Positions 42,946-54,264 are shown, numbered from the stretch's first letter. The stretch: DNA of 64,000 nucleotides from Synechococcus sp. WH 7803 (GCA_000063505.1 CT971583.1:899918-963917), one strand, 5' to 3'. Translations and numbers: made by a program. Notes: generated by a model from the letters alone, not told the origin.

Positions 42946-43701
42946 ATGGCTGATCCCCCGGACAAAGGCGCTTTACCCGCTCCCTACGAGAGTCCATGGG
43001 AGGCCCTGCGCCGTGATGTGCCCGCTGCCCTGGCCGACCTGCGCCTCCGGGCTCAGGAACTCTGGCGACGCAATCGAGAGGGGGATCTCTCCACACCTGG
43101 GTTCTGGCCCCAGGACCTCGCGCCGCTGTTCTGGCCGCTGCTCCTGCTGCTGATTGTTGGTGTGTTGGTGCTGGGGGGACTGCAACTCCAAGGAGCCCTT
43201 GCCTCGAAAGAGGACCCGGAGCCTCCTGGTATCGAACGCATTCTCACCACGCCGCTGCCCGAGGCCAGACCTCTGGCGGTGATTCCAGAGCCCGCTGCTT
43301 CTGAGCCCCTCGCTGTCCCGAGCGAGCCTGTACAGCCTGAGCTTCCTGAGCCCGTGGCCGCTGAGCCTTCGGCCGTCGAGCCAGAGGTCCCTCTGTTGCA
43401 GGTCACACCCCTTTTAAGCCTTCTCGCTGATGCGGATCGTGATTCCGCCATTCCCCAGGGGTTGCTGTTGACAGCCCAGCCAGTCCCGGAGCGCAATGGG
43501 GCTGTGCTGACGCTTGATGCCCAGCAGTGGGTGGCCCTGGAATCATCCCAACGGCTTGAACGCGCCGAAGCCTGGTGGCAACAGCTCCAGGAGGAGGGAT
43601 ATGACGATCTCACCCTCGAAGATGCAGGCCACCATCTGCTGGCACGGCCATCCCGCGTCGGGAACGGCATGATCATGTTCGATCCGCTGAACACGCCGTG
43701 A
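42946..43701 (+). CDS. Hypothetical single-pass membrane protein
   Basis: A 251-residue product has a soluble N-terminus, one membrane helix (about residues 62-81, LFWPLLLLLIVGVLVLGGL) and a Pro/Glu/Ala-rich linker. A C-terminal domain has EWVALESSQ-type strands and AWWQQLQEEGYDDLTLEDAGHHLLARPS. It sits between glgA and murF, overlapping murF by four bases (ATGA-type). It is conserved-looking but I do not recognise a family. Confidence 0.7.
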   Translation: MADPPDKGALPAPYESPWEALRRDVPAALADLRLRAQELWRRNREGDLSTPGFWPQDLAPLFWPLLLLLIVGVLVLGGLQLQGALASKEDPEPPGIERILTTPLPEARPLAVIPEPAASEPLAVPSEPVQPELPEPVAAEPSAVEPEVPLLQVTPLLSLLADADRDSAIPQGLLLTAQPVPERNGAVLTLDAQQWVALESSQRLERAEAWWQQLQEEGYDDLTLEDAGHHLLARPSRVGNGMIMFDPLNTP

Positions 43702-45113
43702 CACTGCAGCTCTCCCAGCTGGTGGAGCTCTGGGGGCAGCCCCTCTGGGCGGGTGGTCCTGCTCCGGATCTGTCGAAGGCCCTTGGACCGGTCTGCACCG
43801 ATAGCCGCACACTCGAGCCGGGATCGTTCTTCATCCCGCTGCGCGGGGAGCGATTCGATGGCCATCGCTTCCTCAGCAGTGCTGTTGAGCGTGGTGCCCA
43901 GGCTGCTTTTGTGGCCAGCGACTGTGCCCATGCCGTGCCAGACGGCCTGCTGCACTGGAAAGTGGCGGACACGCTCGAGGCCTACCAGCAGCTGGCCACC
44001 CTGCATCGCCGCCAACTGAATGCGGCCGTGGTGGCGGTGACCGGATCAGCCGGAAAAACCACCACTCGCGAATTGATTCGCTCGGCACTGGCACCCCTGG
44101 GCGATGTGCAAGCCAGCGACAGCAACAACAACAACGACATCGGTGTGCCGCTCACCCTCCTGGGGGCGCACCGCAGCCATGCAGCGGTGGTTGTGGAGAT
44201 GGGAATGCGTGGAGCTGGTGAGATTGAACGTCTCTCCTGTTGTGCGGAACCGGAAATCGCTGTGATTACCAATATCGGCACGGCGCACATCGGGCGGCTC
44301 GGGAGCCGCGCGGCCATTGCCTCCGCTAAGTGTGAGATCACTGCAGCACTCTCGCCCCGTGGCGTTGTGGTGATCCCGGCTGGCGATGCGCTTCTGGAGG
44401 ATGCGTTATCGCGCTGCTGGACGGGTCGCATTCTGCGTGTGTCCCTTGAGGGGGATGAGCCAGAGGGTGGCCCTGACGTGAGTGGTCTGACCTCGGCAGC
44501 GCTGCCTGCTCCTGATCTTGTTGGTGTTTTTCAGCCTGAGGATCAATCGCTGGCGTTCCAAGGTCTGCGCTTCCGCTGCCCTCTTGAGGGGCGTCACAAC
44601 GCCCGCAACTTCATGCTGGCTCTGGCGGTTGCGTCCGAACTCGAGGTGCCCCTGCACTCTCTTGAAGCCATGGATGTGGCAATGCCGGGCGGACGGAACA
44701 AGCGTCTGAGCATGGGCGGCGTTTCCTTGCTCGATGAGACCTACAACGCTTCACCGGAAGCGGTGTTGGCCGCTCTGGAGTTGCTCGCTCACCAACCGGG
44801 GCGTCGCTTTGCTGTGTTGGGAACCATGCTGGAGCTCGGCAGTCGCAGCGTTGAACTGCACCGGCGTGTGGCTCAGAGGGCTGTTGATCTCAAACTTGAT
44901 GGACTGGTGGTTGTCGCGGGCGGAGATGAAGGCGACGTGATGGAGGCCACAGCCTGCTCTCTCAGTCGCTTCACACGGGTTCAGACCCCTGAAGACGCGG
45001 CCTTGCCGTTGCGTGGATGGTTGAAGCCGGGAGACACGGTGCTCCTCAAGGCCAGCCGTGGTGTGGCGCTGGAGCGTCTGATCCCTGTCCTGCGGACCAC
45101 GCTGATCGGCTGA
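43698..45113 (+). CDS. murF: UDP-MurNAc-pentapeptide synthetase (MurF)
   Basis: This 471-residue Mur ligase adds D-Ala-D-Ala to UDP-MurNAc-tripeptide. It has the ATP-binding GSAGKTTTRELI near residue 115, SDSNNNNDIGVPLTLL, EMGMRGAGEI, TNIGTAHIGRLGS and DETYNASPEAVLAALELL. It starts GTG 43698, overlapping the upstream gene. Confidence 0.93.
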   Translation: MTLQLSQLVELWGQPLWAGGPAPDLSKALGPVCTDSRTLEPGSFFIPLRGERFDGHRFLSSAVERGAQAAFVASDCAHAVPDGLLHWKVADTLEAYQQLATLHRRQLNAAVVAVTGSAGKTTTRELIRSALAPLGDVQASDSNNNNDIGVPLTLLGAHRSHAAVVVEMGMRGAGEIERLSCCAEPEIAVITNIGTAHIGRLGSRAAIASAKCEITAALSPRGVVVIPAGDALLEDALSRCWTGRILRVSLEGDEPEGGPDVSGLTSAALPAPDLVGVFQPEDQSLAFQGLRFRCPLEGRHNARNFMLALAVASELEVPLHSLEAMDVAMPGGRNKRLSMGGVSLLDETYNASPEAVLAALELLAHQPGRRFAVLGTMLELGSRSVELHRRVAQRAVDLKLDGLVVVAGGDEGDVMEATACSLSRFTRVQTPEDAALPLRGWLKPGDTVLLKASRGVALERLIPVLRTTLIG

Positions 45114-45308
45114 TCAGGCGGCCACCAGGCTGGAGTGACCCTCCTCGCAGCGGATCAGATCGATCGCGTTGGGATGGTCTTTGATGTACTTGATCATCTC
45201 CATGGCCAAGACCCGAGCCTCAAAAGCATCGCCGGCGTAGTAGCAGCCTTCGATGCGATTGCTGTTGGCATCGCGGTAGCGCACGGTGTAGCGCTTGTGA
45301 TCGTGCAT
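45114..45308 (-). CDS. Small conserved hypothetical protein
   Basis: This 64-residue product has YTVRYRDANSNRIEGCYYAGDAFEARVLAMEMIKYIKDHPNAIDLIRCEE, with a regular strand-helix pattern and two cysteines. Its stop abuts that of convergent murF. Similar short proteins occur in many marine cyanobacteria, but no function is known. About 180 bases without a gene separate it from glmU. Confidence 0.7.
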   Translation of the reverse strand: MHDHKRYTVRYRDANSNRIEGCYYAGDAFEARVLAMEMIKYIKDHPNAIDLIRCEEGHSSLVAA

Positions 45309-45492
45309 GGATCCAGTGGATGGATGCTTCCAACCTCACGCATCGAAGGCCCTTTGCCATCATCAATTCGTGAAGAGATTCTGGTGATTTGAATAAGTTT
45401 CTTGGGAGTTAATTGTCCCTTGAACTTGTCTTCTCAGAAGAGCAATCTGATGGGGAATTGCTGACGCTTCATGCAGCACAATCACGTTTTTT

Positions 45493-46836
45493 TCAGGAAT
45501 TCCAGCCCTCTTTCACCCATTGTTTGGCACGACCCAGTGCCAGGGAGCCATTTGGAACATCTTTGGTGATCGTGGATCCTGCTCCGATCGTCACATCGGC
45601 GCCGATGGTGACCGGGGCGACCAGCACCGAATTGGCTCCTGTCTTGCTTCGGTCTCCGATCACGGTGCGGTGTTTGTTGACACCGTCGTAATTTGCGGTG
45701 ATCGTTCCGGCGCCCACATTCACGTCTGTTCCAAGTTCTGCATCACCGATGTAACTCAGGTGGTTCACCTTGGTGCCTGCGGCCAGGGTGCTCTTCTTCA
45801 CTTCAACAAAGTTGCCGATGCGGCAGCCTTCGCCGATGTCCGCGGCCGGCCTCAGGTTGGCAAAAGGGCCAACCGCTACATCGCGAGCGACTTTGGCACC
45901 GCGGACCACCGAATGCAGCACGGTGACATTCTCGGCCAGTTCGGAATCCTCAAGCAGGCTGCCCGGTCCGAGGCGGCAGTTGTCGCCGATGCTGCACACA
46001 CCACGCAGGTGGGTCTGAGGTTCGATCACAACGTCGCGTCCAAACCGGCATGACTCACTCAACGTGCAGCTGGCTGGATCCACGAAGGTCACGCCCTGAT
46101 CCATCCAATGGTCGCGAAGGCGCTGTTGAAGCAGGGTTTCGCACTGCGCCAGTTGACGTCGGTTGTTGATTCCGTTCACTTCATCGGCGTCCGCCACCTC
46201 CACATGCATGGCGCGCTCCAGCATGGAGACGGTATCGGTGAGATAGAGCTCACCCTGGTCGTTGTCGGTGCTGAGCTTGGGCAGCACAGCCAGGAGCTTG
46301 CTCCAGTTGAAGCAGTAAATGCCAGCGTTGGTGAGGGTGTTGCGACGTTGCTCTTCCGTGCAATCACGGTGCTCAACAATGGCGCTCACCCGACCGTCAT
46401 CGTCGGCGAAGACACGGCCGTACCCTGTCGGATCGTTCAGGCGCGCCGTGAGCAAGGTCACGTCGGCGCCGCTGTTGCGGTGGGTTTCCACCAGCTGCTC
46501 AATGGTTTCGGCCCGAAGCAGGGGAACGTCTCCATTCAGGACCAGCAATTCCCCGGTAAAGCTCTGAAGAGGAGCGATTAACTGCTGAACGGCATGGCCG
46601 GTTCCGTTCTGCGGTTGCTGAAGAACGAATTCCAAACCGTCGAGATGATTGAGCTGCGCTTCCACGCGCTCGGCTTGGTGTCCCACGATCAGGATCCGGC
46701 GTTCTGGTGCCAGCGTTCGGGCACTGGCCAGAACCCGCTCCACCAGCGTGGCTCCTGCCAGAGGCTGCAGCACCTTCGGCAGAGCACTCTTCATGCGTGT
46801 GCCTTTTCCTGCGGCCAGAACGGCAACGGCGAGCAT
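45493..46836 (-). CDS. glmU: Bifunctional GlcNAc-1-P uridylyltransferase / GlcN-1-P acetyltransferase
   Basis: The product is 447 residues from ATG 46836. The N-terminal pyrophosphorylase domain has [17 protein letters not shown]. The C-terminal half is a left-handed helix of hexapeptide repeats ([49 protein letters not shown]) with acetyltransferase residues. It makes UDP-GlcNAc for peptidoglycan and LPS. It is downstream of the MnmC-like gene on the same strand, 50 bases apart. Confidence 0.93.
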   Translation of the reverse strand: MLAVAVLAAGKGTRMKSALPKVLQPLAGATLVERVLASARTLAPERRILIVGHQAERVEAQLNHLDGLEFVLQQPQNGTGHAVQQLIAPLQSFTGELLVLNGDVPLLRAETIEQLVETHRNSGADVTLLTARLNDPTGYGRVFADDDGRVSAIVEHRDCTEEQRRNTLTNAGIYCFNWSKLLAVLPKLSTDNDQGELYLTDTVSMLERAMHVEVADADEVNGINNRRQLAQCETLLQQRLRDHWMDQGVTFVDPASCTLSESCRFGRDVVIEPQTHLRGVCSIGDNCRLGPGSLLEDSELAENVTVLHSVVRGAKVARDVAVGPFANLRPAADIGEGCRIGNFVEVKKSTLAAGTKVNHLSYIGDAELGTDVNVGAGTITANYDGVNKHRTVIGDRSKTGANSVLVAPVTIGADVTIGAGSTITKDVPNGSLALGRAKQWVKEGWNS

Positions 46837-46886
46837 GGTCTGCAGAACGAATCCGAGGGAATCTACCGGCATCAGCCGGTGGCGTC

Positions 46887-47795
46887 TCACCGCCAGCGCC
46901 TCTGCCAGGAATTGGTCGCTTCCAGCTCGCAGCTGGCCTGCTCCGCACCCCGGCGCCGCAGGATCGCAGCGCTGTCGTCAGTGCCGTTGGGATCACGGAA
47001 GGGCACGGCGGCGCGGGTGTGGAGGTGCTCCTCTTCCATGGTCGACAGTGCTCTCCAGCCCGGTCCGGCCGCAGGAATCGGCTCTCCGGCACGGACGGCC
47101 ATCGTGCCGCTGCTCCAACCGGGCCGTTCCCCTGGAGCTGGCAGGAGCGACAGCAGCATCAAACCGCTCCGCCGCAGGCTGGCTCTCACCGCCGCAGATC
47201 GGCTGTACGTGAGCAGACGTCCGCCAGGTGCCAGACGTGCAGCTAAGCCTGCCAGGAACTCCTCGGTCCACAACTCCGGGCAACGCTGCGGAGAGAAGGC
47301 GTCCTGGAGGATCAGATCGAAACGCTGTTGCTCGGGGATCGTCTGCAGCATGCGCCGGGCGTCTCCCCAGAGCAGCTCGCCGCTGCTGCGGGTGTGATGC
47401 CAACGGCCGTGAGCACGCAACTGCTGGAGGATCTGCAGCACGGGTGGCGACCAGCTGTTGCGGAAGTCCAGCTGGGTTAGGGCCAGCTCCAGGGGGCGCC
47501 GGTCGAGTTCCAGTCCCCACCACAGCAACTCGGGAGCTGGTGAGGGCAGTGCCTCCAGCAGCACGGCGCTGTTGTATCCGAGGCCCACACAGACATCGAG
47601 AACCCTGAGCGGTGTGCCGTTGCCGAATCGCTCGAGCTGGGCGGGAACCGCGAATTTTGCGACGGCTTCGTTGCGGGCGCCGGCTGAGTTGTGAAAGGCC
47701 TCGCCGAAGCGTTCGCTCTGCAGGCTGAAACTTCCGTCCGCCGTCGGGTAGGCGTGCAAAGGCCCGAGATCAGATGCGCAGTCGGGCAAGGTCAT
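46887..47795 (-). CDS. MnmC-like methyltransferase domain protein
   Basis: A 302-residue product from ATG 47795 carries a Rossmann methyltransferase domain with [56 protein letters not shown] and [35 protein letters not shown]. This is the MnmC2/DUF752 pattern that methylates aminomethyl-2-thiouridine at the tRNA wobble base. The oxidase half found in E. coli MnmC is absent. The start overlaps aroA by 26 bases. Confidence 0.85.
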   Translation of the reverse strand: MTLPDCASDLGPLHAYPTADGSFSLQSERFGEAFHNSAGARNEAVAKFAVPAQLERFGNGTPLRVLDVCVGLGYNSAVLLEALPSPAPELLWWGLELDRRPLELALTQLDFRNSWSPPVLQILQQLRAHGRWHHTRSSGELLWGDARRMLQTIPEQQRFDLILQDAFSPQRCPELWTEEFLAGLAARLAPGGRLLTYSRSAAVRASLRRSGLMLLSLLPAPGERPGWSSGTMAVRAGEPIPAAGPGWRALSTMEEEHLHTRAAVPFRDPNGTDDSAAILRRRGAEQASCELEATNSWQRRWR

Positions 47796-49089
47796 CCCAG
47801 AACGATGGGTAAGACACGGCTGCGGCGTCGCTTCGCTCCAGCGTGGAATCACCGCTCGCCAGCAGCGATGCCACCGCCAAACTCATGGCCACGCGGTGAT
47901 CCGTTTCGCTGTCCAACGCAGCCCCGCGCAAGGGACGACCACCGCGAATCACCAGACCGTCGGGCGTTTCATCAAGATCCGCGCCCATGGTCTTGAGTTG
48001 ACGGGCCATCACGGCCAGCCGATCGGTTTCCTTCACCCGCAGTTCGGCAGCGCCGCTGATGTGGCTTTCGCCCTCGCAGAAACAGGCCGCCACCGTGAGG
48101 ATCGGCACTTCATCCACCAGCCGCGGCATGATCTCCTCGCCGAAGCGGAAGGGTTGCAACGGGCCGCTGGTCACGTGCAGATCGCCCACGGGTTCTCCAG
48201 CCACATCGCGGCGGTTGAGCACCTCGATCTTGGCTCCCATCTGCTCCAGCACATCCAGCACGCCGGTGCGCGTGGGGTTCAGACCCACGTTCTCCACGGT
48301 GAGGTCAGCGCCGGGAACCAGGGCGCCCGCCACCAGCCAGAAGGCTGCAGAACTGATATCCCCGGGCACGACAACGTGTTGTCCCTGCAGGCGGGCCCCC
48401 GGCTTCACGCTGATGTGCCGGCCCATTTCCCCTCCGACGGTGAGATCGGCTCCGAAGGCCTTCAGCATCCGTTCGCTGTGGTCGCGCGAGGGAGCGGGCT
48501 CAATCACGGTGGTGGGGCCATCGGCGGTGAGTGCCGCCAGCAGCAGCGCTGATTTCACCTGGGCACTGGCCACAGGGGTCCCCACCACCGCCCCCCGCAG
48601 ACGGCGTCCCTGCACCGCCAGCGGCGCGTAGTTGCCATCACCTCGGCCCCGCACTTCGGCCCCGAGCATGGCCAGCGGCTGCCCCACCCGTTGCATTGGT
48701 CGGCGGCGGAGCGAGGCGTCACCAGTGAGCACGAAGTGACGCCCGTCACGGCCTGCCAGCAACCCGAGCATCAGGCGCATGGTGGTGCCTGAGTTGCCGC
48801 AGTCGAGCACGGTGTCTGGTTCCTGCAGGCCATCGAGGCCAACGCCGGTGACGCGGATCAAGTCGCCTTCCCCAATCGGGCTGATCTCAGCCCCCATGGC
48901 CCTCAAGCAGGCGGCGGTGCTGATTGGGTCTTCCGCAGGGAGCAAGCCTTCGATGGTGGTGACACCGTCGGCAATCGCGCCGAATAAGAGGGCCCGGTGG
49001 GAGATCGACTTGTCTCCCGGCACCCTCACAGCCCCCTTGAGGCTTCCGCCGGCTTTCAATTCACGGGCAGCGGCGGTGGATCCCGTCAC
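47770..49089 (-). CDS. aroA: EPSP synthase (AroA)
   Basis: This 439-residue enzyme is the penultimate one leading to chorismate. It has [20 protein letters not shown] with the phosphate-binding Lys, [19 protein letters not shown] near residues 94-112, and [22 protein letters not shown]. The C-terminal IKETDR-like box reads [19 protein letters not shown]. The NSGTTMRLM and RPMxRV forms are those of class II-type EPSP synthases. It precedes the MnmC-like gene and follows the UbiD gene by five bases. Confidence 0.93.
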   Translation of the reverse strand: MTGSTAAARELKAGGSLKGAVRVPGDKSISHRALLFGAIADGVTTIEGLLPAEDPISTAACLRAMGAEISPIGEGDLIRVTGVGLDGLQEPDTVLDCGNSGTTMRLMLGLLAGRDGRHFVLTGDASLRRRPMQRVGQPLAMLGAEVRGRGDGNYAPLAVQGRRLRGAVVGTPVASAQVKSALLLAALTADGPTTVIEPAPSRDHSERMLKAFGADLTVGGEMGRHISVKPGARLQGQHVVVPGDISSAAFWLVAGALVPGADLTVENVGLNPTRTGVLDVLEQMGAKIEVLNRRDVAGEPVGDLHVTSGPLQPFRFGEEIMPRLVDEVPILTVAACFCEGESHISGAAELRVKETDRLAVMARQLKTMGADLDETPDGLVIRGGRPLRGAALDSETDHRVAMSLAVASLLASGDSTLERSDAAAVSYPSFWDDLARLRI

Positions 49090-49094
49090 GTGGT

Positions 49095-50675
49095 TCAGGA
49101 AGCTTTGGATGCCGGCGATCCTATGGGTCGGTTCTGCAGCAGGGCATCGAGGGCATAGCCAAACAGGCTTGGATCCGGCTCTTGGTTGGCCAGATCGTCC
49201 AGCCCCAGTTCCCCGAGCCGGTCTGTCACCCGTTGCTCCAGATCATCGGGGCGGCTCAAGGGCTCTCCCCAGTCGTGATTTTTCTCAGGGCCGATCTTGG
49301 TGGTGGCATCGATGGCCATGCGTCCACCTAAACCCAGCTGCTCACTCGCGAAATCAAGGGTGTCAAACGGCGTGTTCTCGAGAACGAACAGATCGCGTTG
49401 GGGATCCACCTGAGCGGCGATGGCCCACACCACCTGCCGGGGATCGCGCACGTTCAGATGGCTGTCGATCACCACAACAAATTTGGTGTAGGTGAATTGG
49501 GGCAGCGCACTCCAGAAGGCCATGGCCGCCCGCTTCGCCTGCCCTGGATAGGCCTTGTCGATCGAAATCACCGCCAGCTTGTAGCTGAGCGCTTCCATGG
49601 GCAGGAAGAAATCCTTGATCTCGGGAATCTGCTGCCTCAGGATCGGCGTGTAGATCCTGTTGAGAGCGATGGCCAGCATCGCTTCTTCCTTCGGTGGCCG
49701 GCCGCTGAACGTTGTGAGGAAGATCGGATCGCGGCGCTGGGTCATGCAGTGGAAGCGCACCAATGCTGAGTCTTCGACGCCGCCGTAGAACCCCATGTGA
49801 TCGCCAAAGGGGCCATCGGGAAGAACCTCACCAGGGGTGATCGTTCCTTCCAGCACCACTTCGCTGTGGCTTGGAACCTGGAGATCGAGGGTCTTGCAGG
49901 GTGAAAGCCGCACACCTTCGCCGGCATAAATCCCTGCGAACAGCCATTCACTCAGTTGCACGGGGATCGGTGTGGCCGCGGCCATCACCAGCAGTGGATG
50001 CACGCCGATGGCCACAGCCACCTCGAGTTTTTTACCCATGGCCGCGGCTTTGCGCAGGTGGCGCGCCCCACCACGCACGCTGAGCCAGTGCACCGTCATG
50101 GTGTTCACCGACTGCCTCTGCAGCCGATACACGCCAACGTTCGGCACTCCGGTTTCCGGATCTTTGGTGATCACCAGTCCGAGGGTGATCACTCCGCCCG
50201 CATCGCCCGGCCAGGGCCTGATCAGCGGAATCTGGCTGAGATCCACCTCGTCGCCTTTAAAGATCTGTTGGCGGCAGGGAGGCAGCAGGTCACGATCGGG
50301 TCGTGCTTTCACCAGATCCCAAAACACCCGCGCGAATTTCTTGGTTTCTCCCAAGCCCTTGGGAGGACGCGGCTGTTGCAGCAGGGCCAGCCGTTCTCCG
50401 AGCTCCTCGAGTTGCTCCGGCCGCTCGAGGCCCATGCTCCACACCACGCGCTCCACTGTTCCAAGCAGGTTCACGGCGACCGGCATCGACGAACCGATCA
50501 CGTTTTCGAACAGAAGCGCTGGTCCACCACTGGCCAGAACGCGATCGGCGATGGCGGCCAGTTCGAGATCGGGATCAACGGGGGCCTGGATCCGCCTCAG
50601 TTGTCCACGCTCCTCCAACAGCTGGATGAACGAACGCAGATCCCGGGTGCCGGGACCGGGGCGGAACAGAGCCAT
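49095..50675 (-). CDS. UbiD-family decarboxylase
   Basis: This 526-residue prenylated-FMN-dependent decarboxylase has [50 protein letters not shown], then EYAGEGVRL-type and [16 protein letters not shown] segments, and the catalytic-region ETxxD-like residues within. In cyanobacteria the enzyme decarboxylates 4-hydroxy-3-solanesylbenzoate in plastoquinone synthesis. The prenyl synthase lies at 54265. It is divergent from comB. Confidence 0.9.
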   Translation of the reverse strand: MALFRPGPGTRDLRSFIQLLEERGQLRRIQAPVDPDLELAAIADRVLASGGPALLFENVIGSSMPVAVNLLGTVERVVWSMGLERPEQLEELGERLALLQQPRPPKGLGETKKFARVFWDLVKARPDRDLLPPCRQQIFKGDEVDLSQIPLIRPWPGDAGGVITLGLVITKDPETGVPNVGVYRLQRQSVNTMTVHWLSVRGGARHLRKAAAMGKKLEVAVAIGVHPLLVMAAATPIPVQLSEWLFAGIYAGEGVRLSPCKTLDLQVPSHSEVVLEGTITPGEVLPDGPFGDHMGFYGGVEDSALVRFHCMTQRRDPIFLTTFSGRPPKEEAMLAIALNRIYTPILRQQIPEIKDFFLPMEALSYKLAVISIDKAYPGQAKRAAMAFWSALPQFTYTKFVVVIDSHLNVRDPRQVVWAIAAQVDPQRDLFVLENTPFDTLDFASEQLGLGGRMAIDATTKIGPEKNHDWGEPLSRPDDLEQRVTDRLGELGLDDLANQEPDPSLFGYALDALLQNRPIGSPASKAS

Positions 50676-50727
50676 GAAGACAACACCTCAGCGGTGGGTG
50701 GTCTCGGTACTGTGACGCACGCGGATC

Positions 50728-51480
50728 ATGAGCGTGGCCATGCAGGTTTCCTATTTCCATGTGGCGGCCGACGTTCCTGATGCCATTGGATCGGTGGAGG
50801 GGCCTGATGCCGCCGTGGTGATTGATGTGCTGCGTGCCACCACCACCATTGCCTGGGCGCTCCACAACGGAGCCGAGGCGGTTCAGGCTTTCGCCGATCT
50901 GGATGAGCTGCGCTTGCAGTCGCGAAACTGGCCTGAGCAAACCCGCCTGCTGCTGGGCGAACGGGGCGGCCGGATGCTCGAAGGGTTCGATCTCGGGAAT
51001 TCTCCTGTTGCCGTGATTCCAGAAGTGGTGCAGGGAAAACGTCTGTTCATGAGCACCACCAACGGCACGCGTGCCCTTCAGAGAGTGCGCGATGTGTCCG
51101 TTGTGATGACCGTGGCTCTCCCCAACCGCCAGGCGGTGGCGCAGCGACTCCTGCGCGATCAGCCTGAGCGCGTGTGGATGGTGGGCAGTGGATGGGAAGG
51201 CACCTATTCCCTTGAGGATTCCCTGGCGGCAGGGGCACTGGCCGACGCCCTGGTCGCCGCCGGTGCCCAGGTTGCGAACGATGAACTGCAGGCGGCTCTC
51301 GCCCTATGGGCGCAGTGGAAGCACGACCCTGAGGCCTGCTTGCGTGTTGCCTCCCACGGACAACGCCTGACGCGATTGGGGAATCACGACGCCGATTTCA
51401 GTTGCTGCGCTGGTCTTGATCAGTTGAGTGTGGTGCCCACACAAACTGAACCCGGGGTTCTCAGAGCCATCCGCGTCTGA
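50728..51480 (+). CDS. comB: 2-phosphosulfolactate phosphatase-like (ComB)
   Basis: This 250-residue ComB-family protein has [62 protein letters not shown] and [12 protein letters not shown]. The family is named from coenzyme M synthesis in archaea. Cyanobacteria lack that pathway, so the substrate here is uncertain. The ATG at 50728 (alternative at 50740) is used. Confidence 0.88.
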   Translation: MSVAMQVSYFHVAADVPDAIGSVEGPDAAVVIDVLRATTTIAWALHNGAEAVQAFADLDELRLQSRNWPEQTRLLLGERGGRMLEGFDLGNSPVAVIPEVVQGKRLFMSTTNGTRALQRVRDVSVVMTVALPNRQAVAQRLLRDQPERVWMVGSGWEGTYSLEDSLAAGALADALVAAGAQVANDELQAALALWAQWKHDPEACLRVASHGQRLTRLGNHDADFSCCAGLDQLSVVPTQTEPGVLRAIRV

Positions 51481-51511
51481 GCAGCCATACCATTTGCATC
51501 GACTGCATTTG

Positions 51512-52339
51512 ATGGCTGTGCGTGATTTTCTGGCTGCTGCCGTGCAACTCACCAGCACGTCAGATCCCGAAGCCAACTTCAGTGCTGCTGAGGAACAGAT
51601 TGATTTAGCGGCCCGTCGGGGTGCTGAGCTGATCGGACTTCCTGAGAATTTCGCCTTTATCGGTGAACCCGAGCAGCGTCTCGCGATCGCACCCGCCCTC
51701 GCTGATCAAGCTTCGCAATTTCTGATCACCATGGCGCGTCGCTACCAGGTGGTGATTCTTGGTGGGGGATTTCCCGTTCCAGTTGGTGATGGTGCGCATA
51801 CCTGGCAGAGAGCTCAGCTGGTGGGCCGGGACGGTCAGATCCTGGCCAGTTACGACAAAATCCATCTCTTCGACGTTGACCTGCCCGACGGGAGTTCCTA
51901 CAGGGAATCCAGCAGTTTCACGCCCGGGTCAACCCTGCCTCCGGTGGTGGATGTGCCTGGACTGTGTCGGGTAGGGGTGTCCATTTGCTACGACGTGCGC
52001 TTTCCTGAGCTCTATCGCCATCTCGTCGGCGCCGGCGCCGAGTTGCTGATGATTCCAGCTGCGTTTACGGCTTTTACGGGGAAAGACCACTGGCAGGTGC
52101 TGCTGCAAGCCCGAGCGATCGAGAACACCGCTTATGTGCTTGCGCCAGCGCAGACGGGCAGCGATGGGGGACGTCGCTTCAGCCATGGTCACTCCATGGT
52201 GATCGATCCCTGGGGAACCGTTCTGGCGGATGCCGGGGTGTCCCAGGGGGCTGCCGTTGCTCCAGTGGATCTGGACCACCTTGCCCGCATTCGCAGTCAG
52301 ATGCCCTGCCTGCAGCACCGTCGAACCACGGTGTTCTGA
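51512..52339 (+). CDS. Carbon-nitrogen hydrolase (nitrilase/Nit1-like)
   Basis: The product is 275 residues from ATG 51512. The Glu-Lys-Cys triad is visible at Glu45 (LPENFAF), Lys116 (SYDKIHLFDVD) and Cys159 (ICYDVRFPEL). The layout matches Nit1/omega-amidase-like members, several of which repair deaminated glutathione. It starts 31 bases after comB and is followed by the AMIN amidase nine bases later. Confidence 0.88.
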   Translation: MAVRDFLAAAVQLTSTSDPEANFSAAEEQIDLAARRGAELIGLPENFAFIGEPEQRLAIAPALADQASQFLITMARRYQVVILGGGFPVPVGDGAHTWQRAQLVGRDGQILASYDKIHLFDVDLPDGSSYRESSSFTPGSTLPPVVDVPGLCRVGVSICYDVRFPELYRHLVGAGAELLMIPAAFTAFTGKDHWQVLLQARAIENTAYVLAPAQTGSDGGRRFSHGHSMVIDPWGTVLADAGVSQGAAVAPVDLDHLARIRSQMPCLQHRRTTVF

Positions 52340-52347
52340 GCTTGGTC

Positions 52348-53439
52348 ATGCCCCGGCTGCCCCGTCGTTTCACAGCACTGCTTGTTGCTGCTTCTCTGCA
52401 GTCAGTTGGATGGTTCTCTGGATTGCCCGCCCGGGCTGCCAGTGCTCTCGCGGCGTGGTCGTTCGGGAAGGATGGGGTCCTTCAGCTGCGCACGTCGACC
52501 GGCGCCCGTCTGGATGCGTTCTTCGAGGCCGGTGATCGTCGTCAGGGGCCGCGGGTTTGGATTGATTTTCCCGGTGAGCTCAGCCGTCCCCGGCGGATTC
52601 CAGGTTCGGGGCCGGTGCGTGAGTTCCGCCTGGGCAAGCCAACACCCGGCGCCACCCGGCTGGTGATCGAGTTTCAGCCGGGGGTGACCCTCGACCCAGG
52701 GAACCTTCGGCTGGTGGGGACAGCTCCCGATCGCTGGAAATTGCTGTTTGAGGGGCTTCCTACCCAGGGGCTGCGCTCGATTGGCGAAGGAGATCTCAAC
52801 CGTGCCAGCAGCGGGCGTTGGGGCGGCGTGCGCATCCGGCCGACGCAAACACCTGTGAACGCCGAGGGCTTGCCTGATGTGGCCAGGGGGCGGTACCGGG
52901 TTGTGGTGGATCCAGGGCATGGAGGCCCTGATCCCGGTGCTGTGGGCATCAACGGAATTCGTGAGGCTGAGATCGTTCTCGATATCTCCCTGCAGGTGGC
53001 CCGCCTTTTGGAAGCCAAAGGGGTTCAGGTGACCCTGACGCGCACCGCTGAAGTGGATGTGGATCTGCCCCCTCGGGTTTCACTGGCGAACCGGATTGGG
53101 GCCACGGCATTTGTGAGCATTCATGCGAATGCGATCAGCATGTCGCGCCCGGATGTGAATGGAATCGAAACGTTCTACTTCTCGGATCCTCGATCGGCCC
53201 GCCTTGCGGCCCATATCCAGCAGCAAGTGCTGAATGTGTCACCAGGCAGCCCGAACCGAGGGGTGCGTCGGGGTCGTTTCTTCGTGATTCGACGCACCAC
53301 CATGCCTGCAGCGCTCGTTGAAACAGGATTTGTGACCGGTGATATCGATGCTTCCCGGCTCGCCACCGCGTCCCATCGCCGCCGGCTGGCACTGGCCATC
53401 GCCGCCGGCATCCTTGAGTATCTGCAGGGGGTCCGTTGA
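52348..53439 (+). CDS. N-acetylmuramoyl-L-alanine amidase with AMIN domain
   Basis: This 363-residue exported protein has a signal peptide (ending PARAAS). An AMIN-type domain covers about residues 30-130 (WIDFPGELSRPRRI, LVIEFQPGVTLDPGN). The amidase_3 domain has VVVDPGHGGPDPGAVG, a Glu in IREAEIVLDIS, FVSIHANAI and ALVETGFVTG, giving the zinc ligands and the catalytic Glu. It cleaves peptide stems during cell separation. Its stop overlaps the murI TTG start. Confidence 0.9.
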   Translation: MPRLPRRFTALLVAASLQSVGWFSGLPARAASALAAWSFGKDGVLQLRTSTGARLDAFFEAGDRRQGPRVWIDFPGELSRPRRIPGSGPVREFRLGKPTPGATRLVIEFQPGVTLDPGNLRLVGTAPDRWKLLFEGLPTQGLRSIGEGDLNRASSGRWGGVRIRPTQTPVNAEGLPDVARGRYRVVVDPGHGGPDPGAVGINGIREAEIVLDISLQVARLLEAKGVQVTLTRTAEVDVDLPPRVSLANRIGATAFVSIHANAISMSRPDVNGIETFYFSDPRSARLAAHIQQQVLNVSPGSPNRGVRRGRFFVIRRTTMPAALVETGFVTGDIDASRLATASHRRRLALAIAAGILEYLQGVR

Positions 53440-54242
53440 GCATCCGTCTCGGCTTTTTTGACAGCGGCCTGGGGGGGCTCACGGTGCTTCGGCGCGTGCT
53501 CGAAAGTCATGGGGGAGTTCCCACGATCTATCTGGGTGACACGGCCAGGGTTCCCTACGGCAGCCGTTCTCCCTCCGAGATCCGAGCCATCGCCTCCGAA
53601 GTCGTCGCTTGGTTGCGTGATCAGCAGGTCACCACTGTGGTGATGGCTTGCAACACCACCAATGCCCTCGCCAGGGACGTGACTGAAGGACAAGCAGGCG
53701 TGCCCGTGGTCGGGCTGATTGGTGCCGCCGCCGCGATGGTGCGGGACTCGCGGGTGGGCGTGTTGGCCACACCAGCGACCGTGGCCTCCGGGGCTTACAG
53801 GGAAAGCATCGAAGCCCTTCATCCTGGAACGCTTGTGGTTCAGCAGGCCTGCCCGGACTTTGTTCCGCTCATCGAGGCGGGAGACCTTGGCTGTGACGCC
53901 CTGCGCAGCGCTGCCATCCACTACCTCCAGCCACTCCTGGAGGCCTCCGTGCAATCGATCGTGCTCGGGTGTACTCACTACCCTCTGCTCCTTCCCCTGC
54001 TCTCCAACCTCTTGCCTGAGTCGATCCGACTGATCGATCCGGCCTTGGGTGTGGCAAGCCAGCTCGATGCACTTCTTGGCAAGCCTGTGCCCGGTGGCCT
54101 TGATCAGCCGCTGGCCCTTGAGGCCACTCGCATCTGTGTGACATCCGATCCGCAGGGATTCGCTGATCGTTCCACGCCCTGGTTGGGCCAACGCCCGAAG
54201 GTCGAACAGATTGCCCTGCAGTCGTCGGTCGAGGCCCTCTAG
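53436..54242 (+). CDS. murI: Glutamate racemase
   Basis: This 268-residue enzyme makes D-glutamate for peptidoglycan. It has FFDSGLGGLTVLRR, DTARVPYGSRS, and the two catalytic cysteines in MACNTTNA and LGCTHYPLLLP. Translation starts at TTG 53436, four bases into the amidase stop region, so the two wall enzymes are coupled. Confidence 0.92.
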   Translation: MSIRLGFFDSGLGGLTVLRRVLESHGGVPTIYLGDTARVPYGSRSPSEIRAIASEVVAWLRDQQVTTVVMACNTTNALARDVTEGQAGVPVVGLIGAAAAMVRDSRVGVLATPATVASGAYRESIEALHPGTLVVQQACPDFVPLIEAGDLGCDALRSAAIHYLQPLLEASVQSIVLGCTHYPLLLPLLSNLLPESIRLIDPALGVASQLDALLGKPVPGGLDQPLALEATRICVTSDPQGFADRSTPWLGQRPKVEQIALQSSVEAL

Positions 54243-54264
54243 GATCTCGCCACCGAGAGGACCC

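Noticed and set aside
49398-50780. Several plus-strand frames over the UbiD gene
   Set aside because: They are His/Arg/Pro-rich shadows of a strongly conserved decarboxylase on the minus strand.
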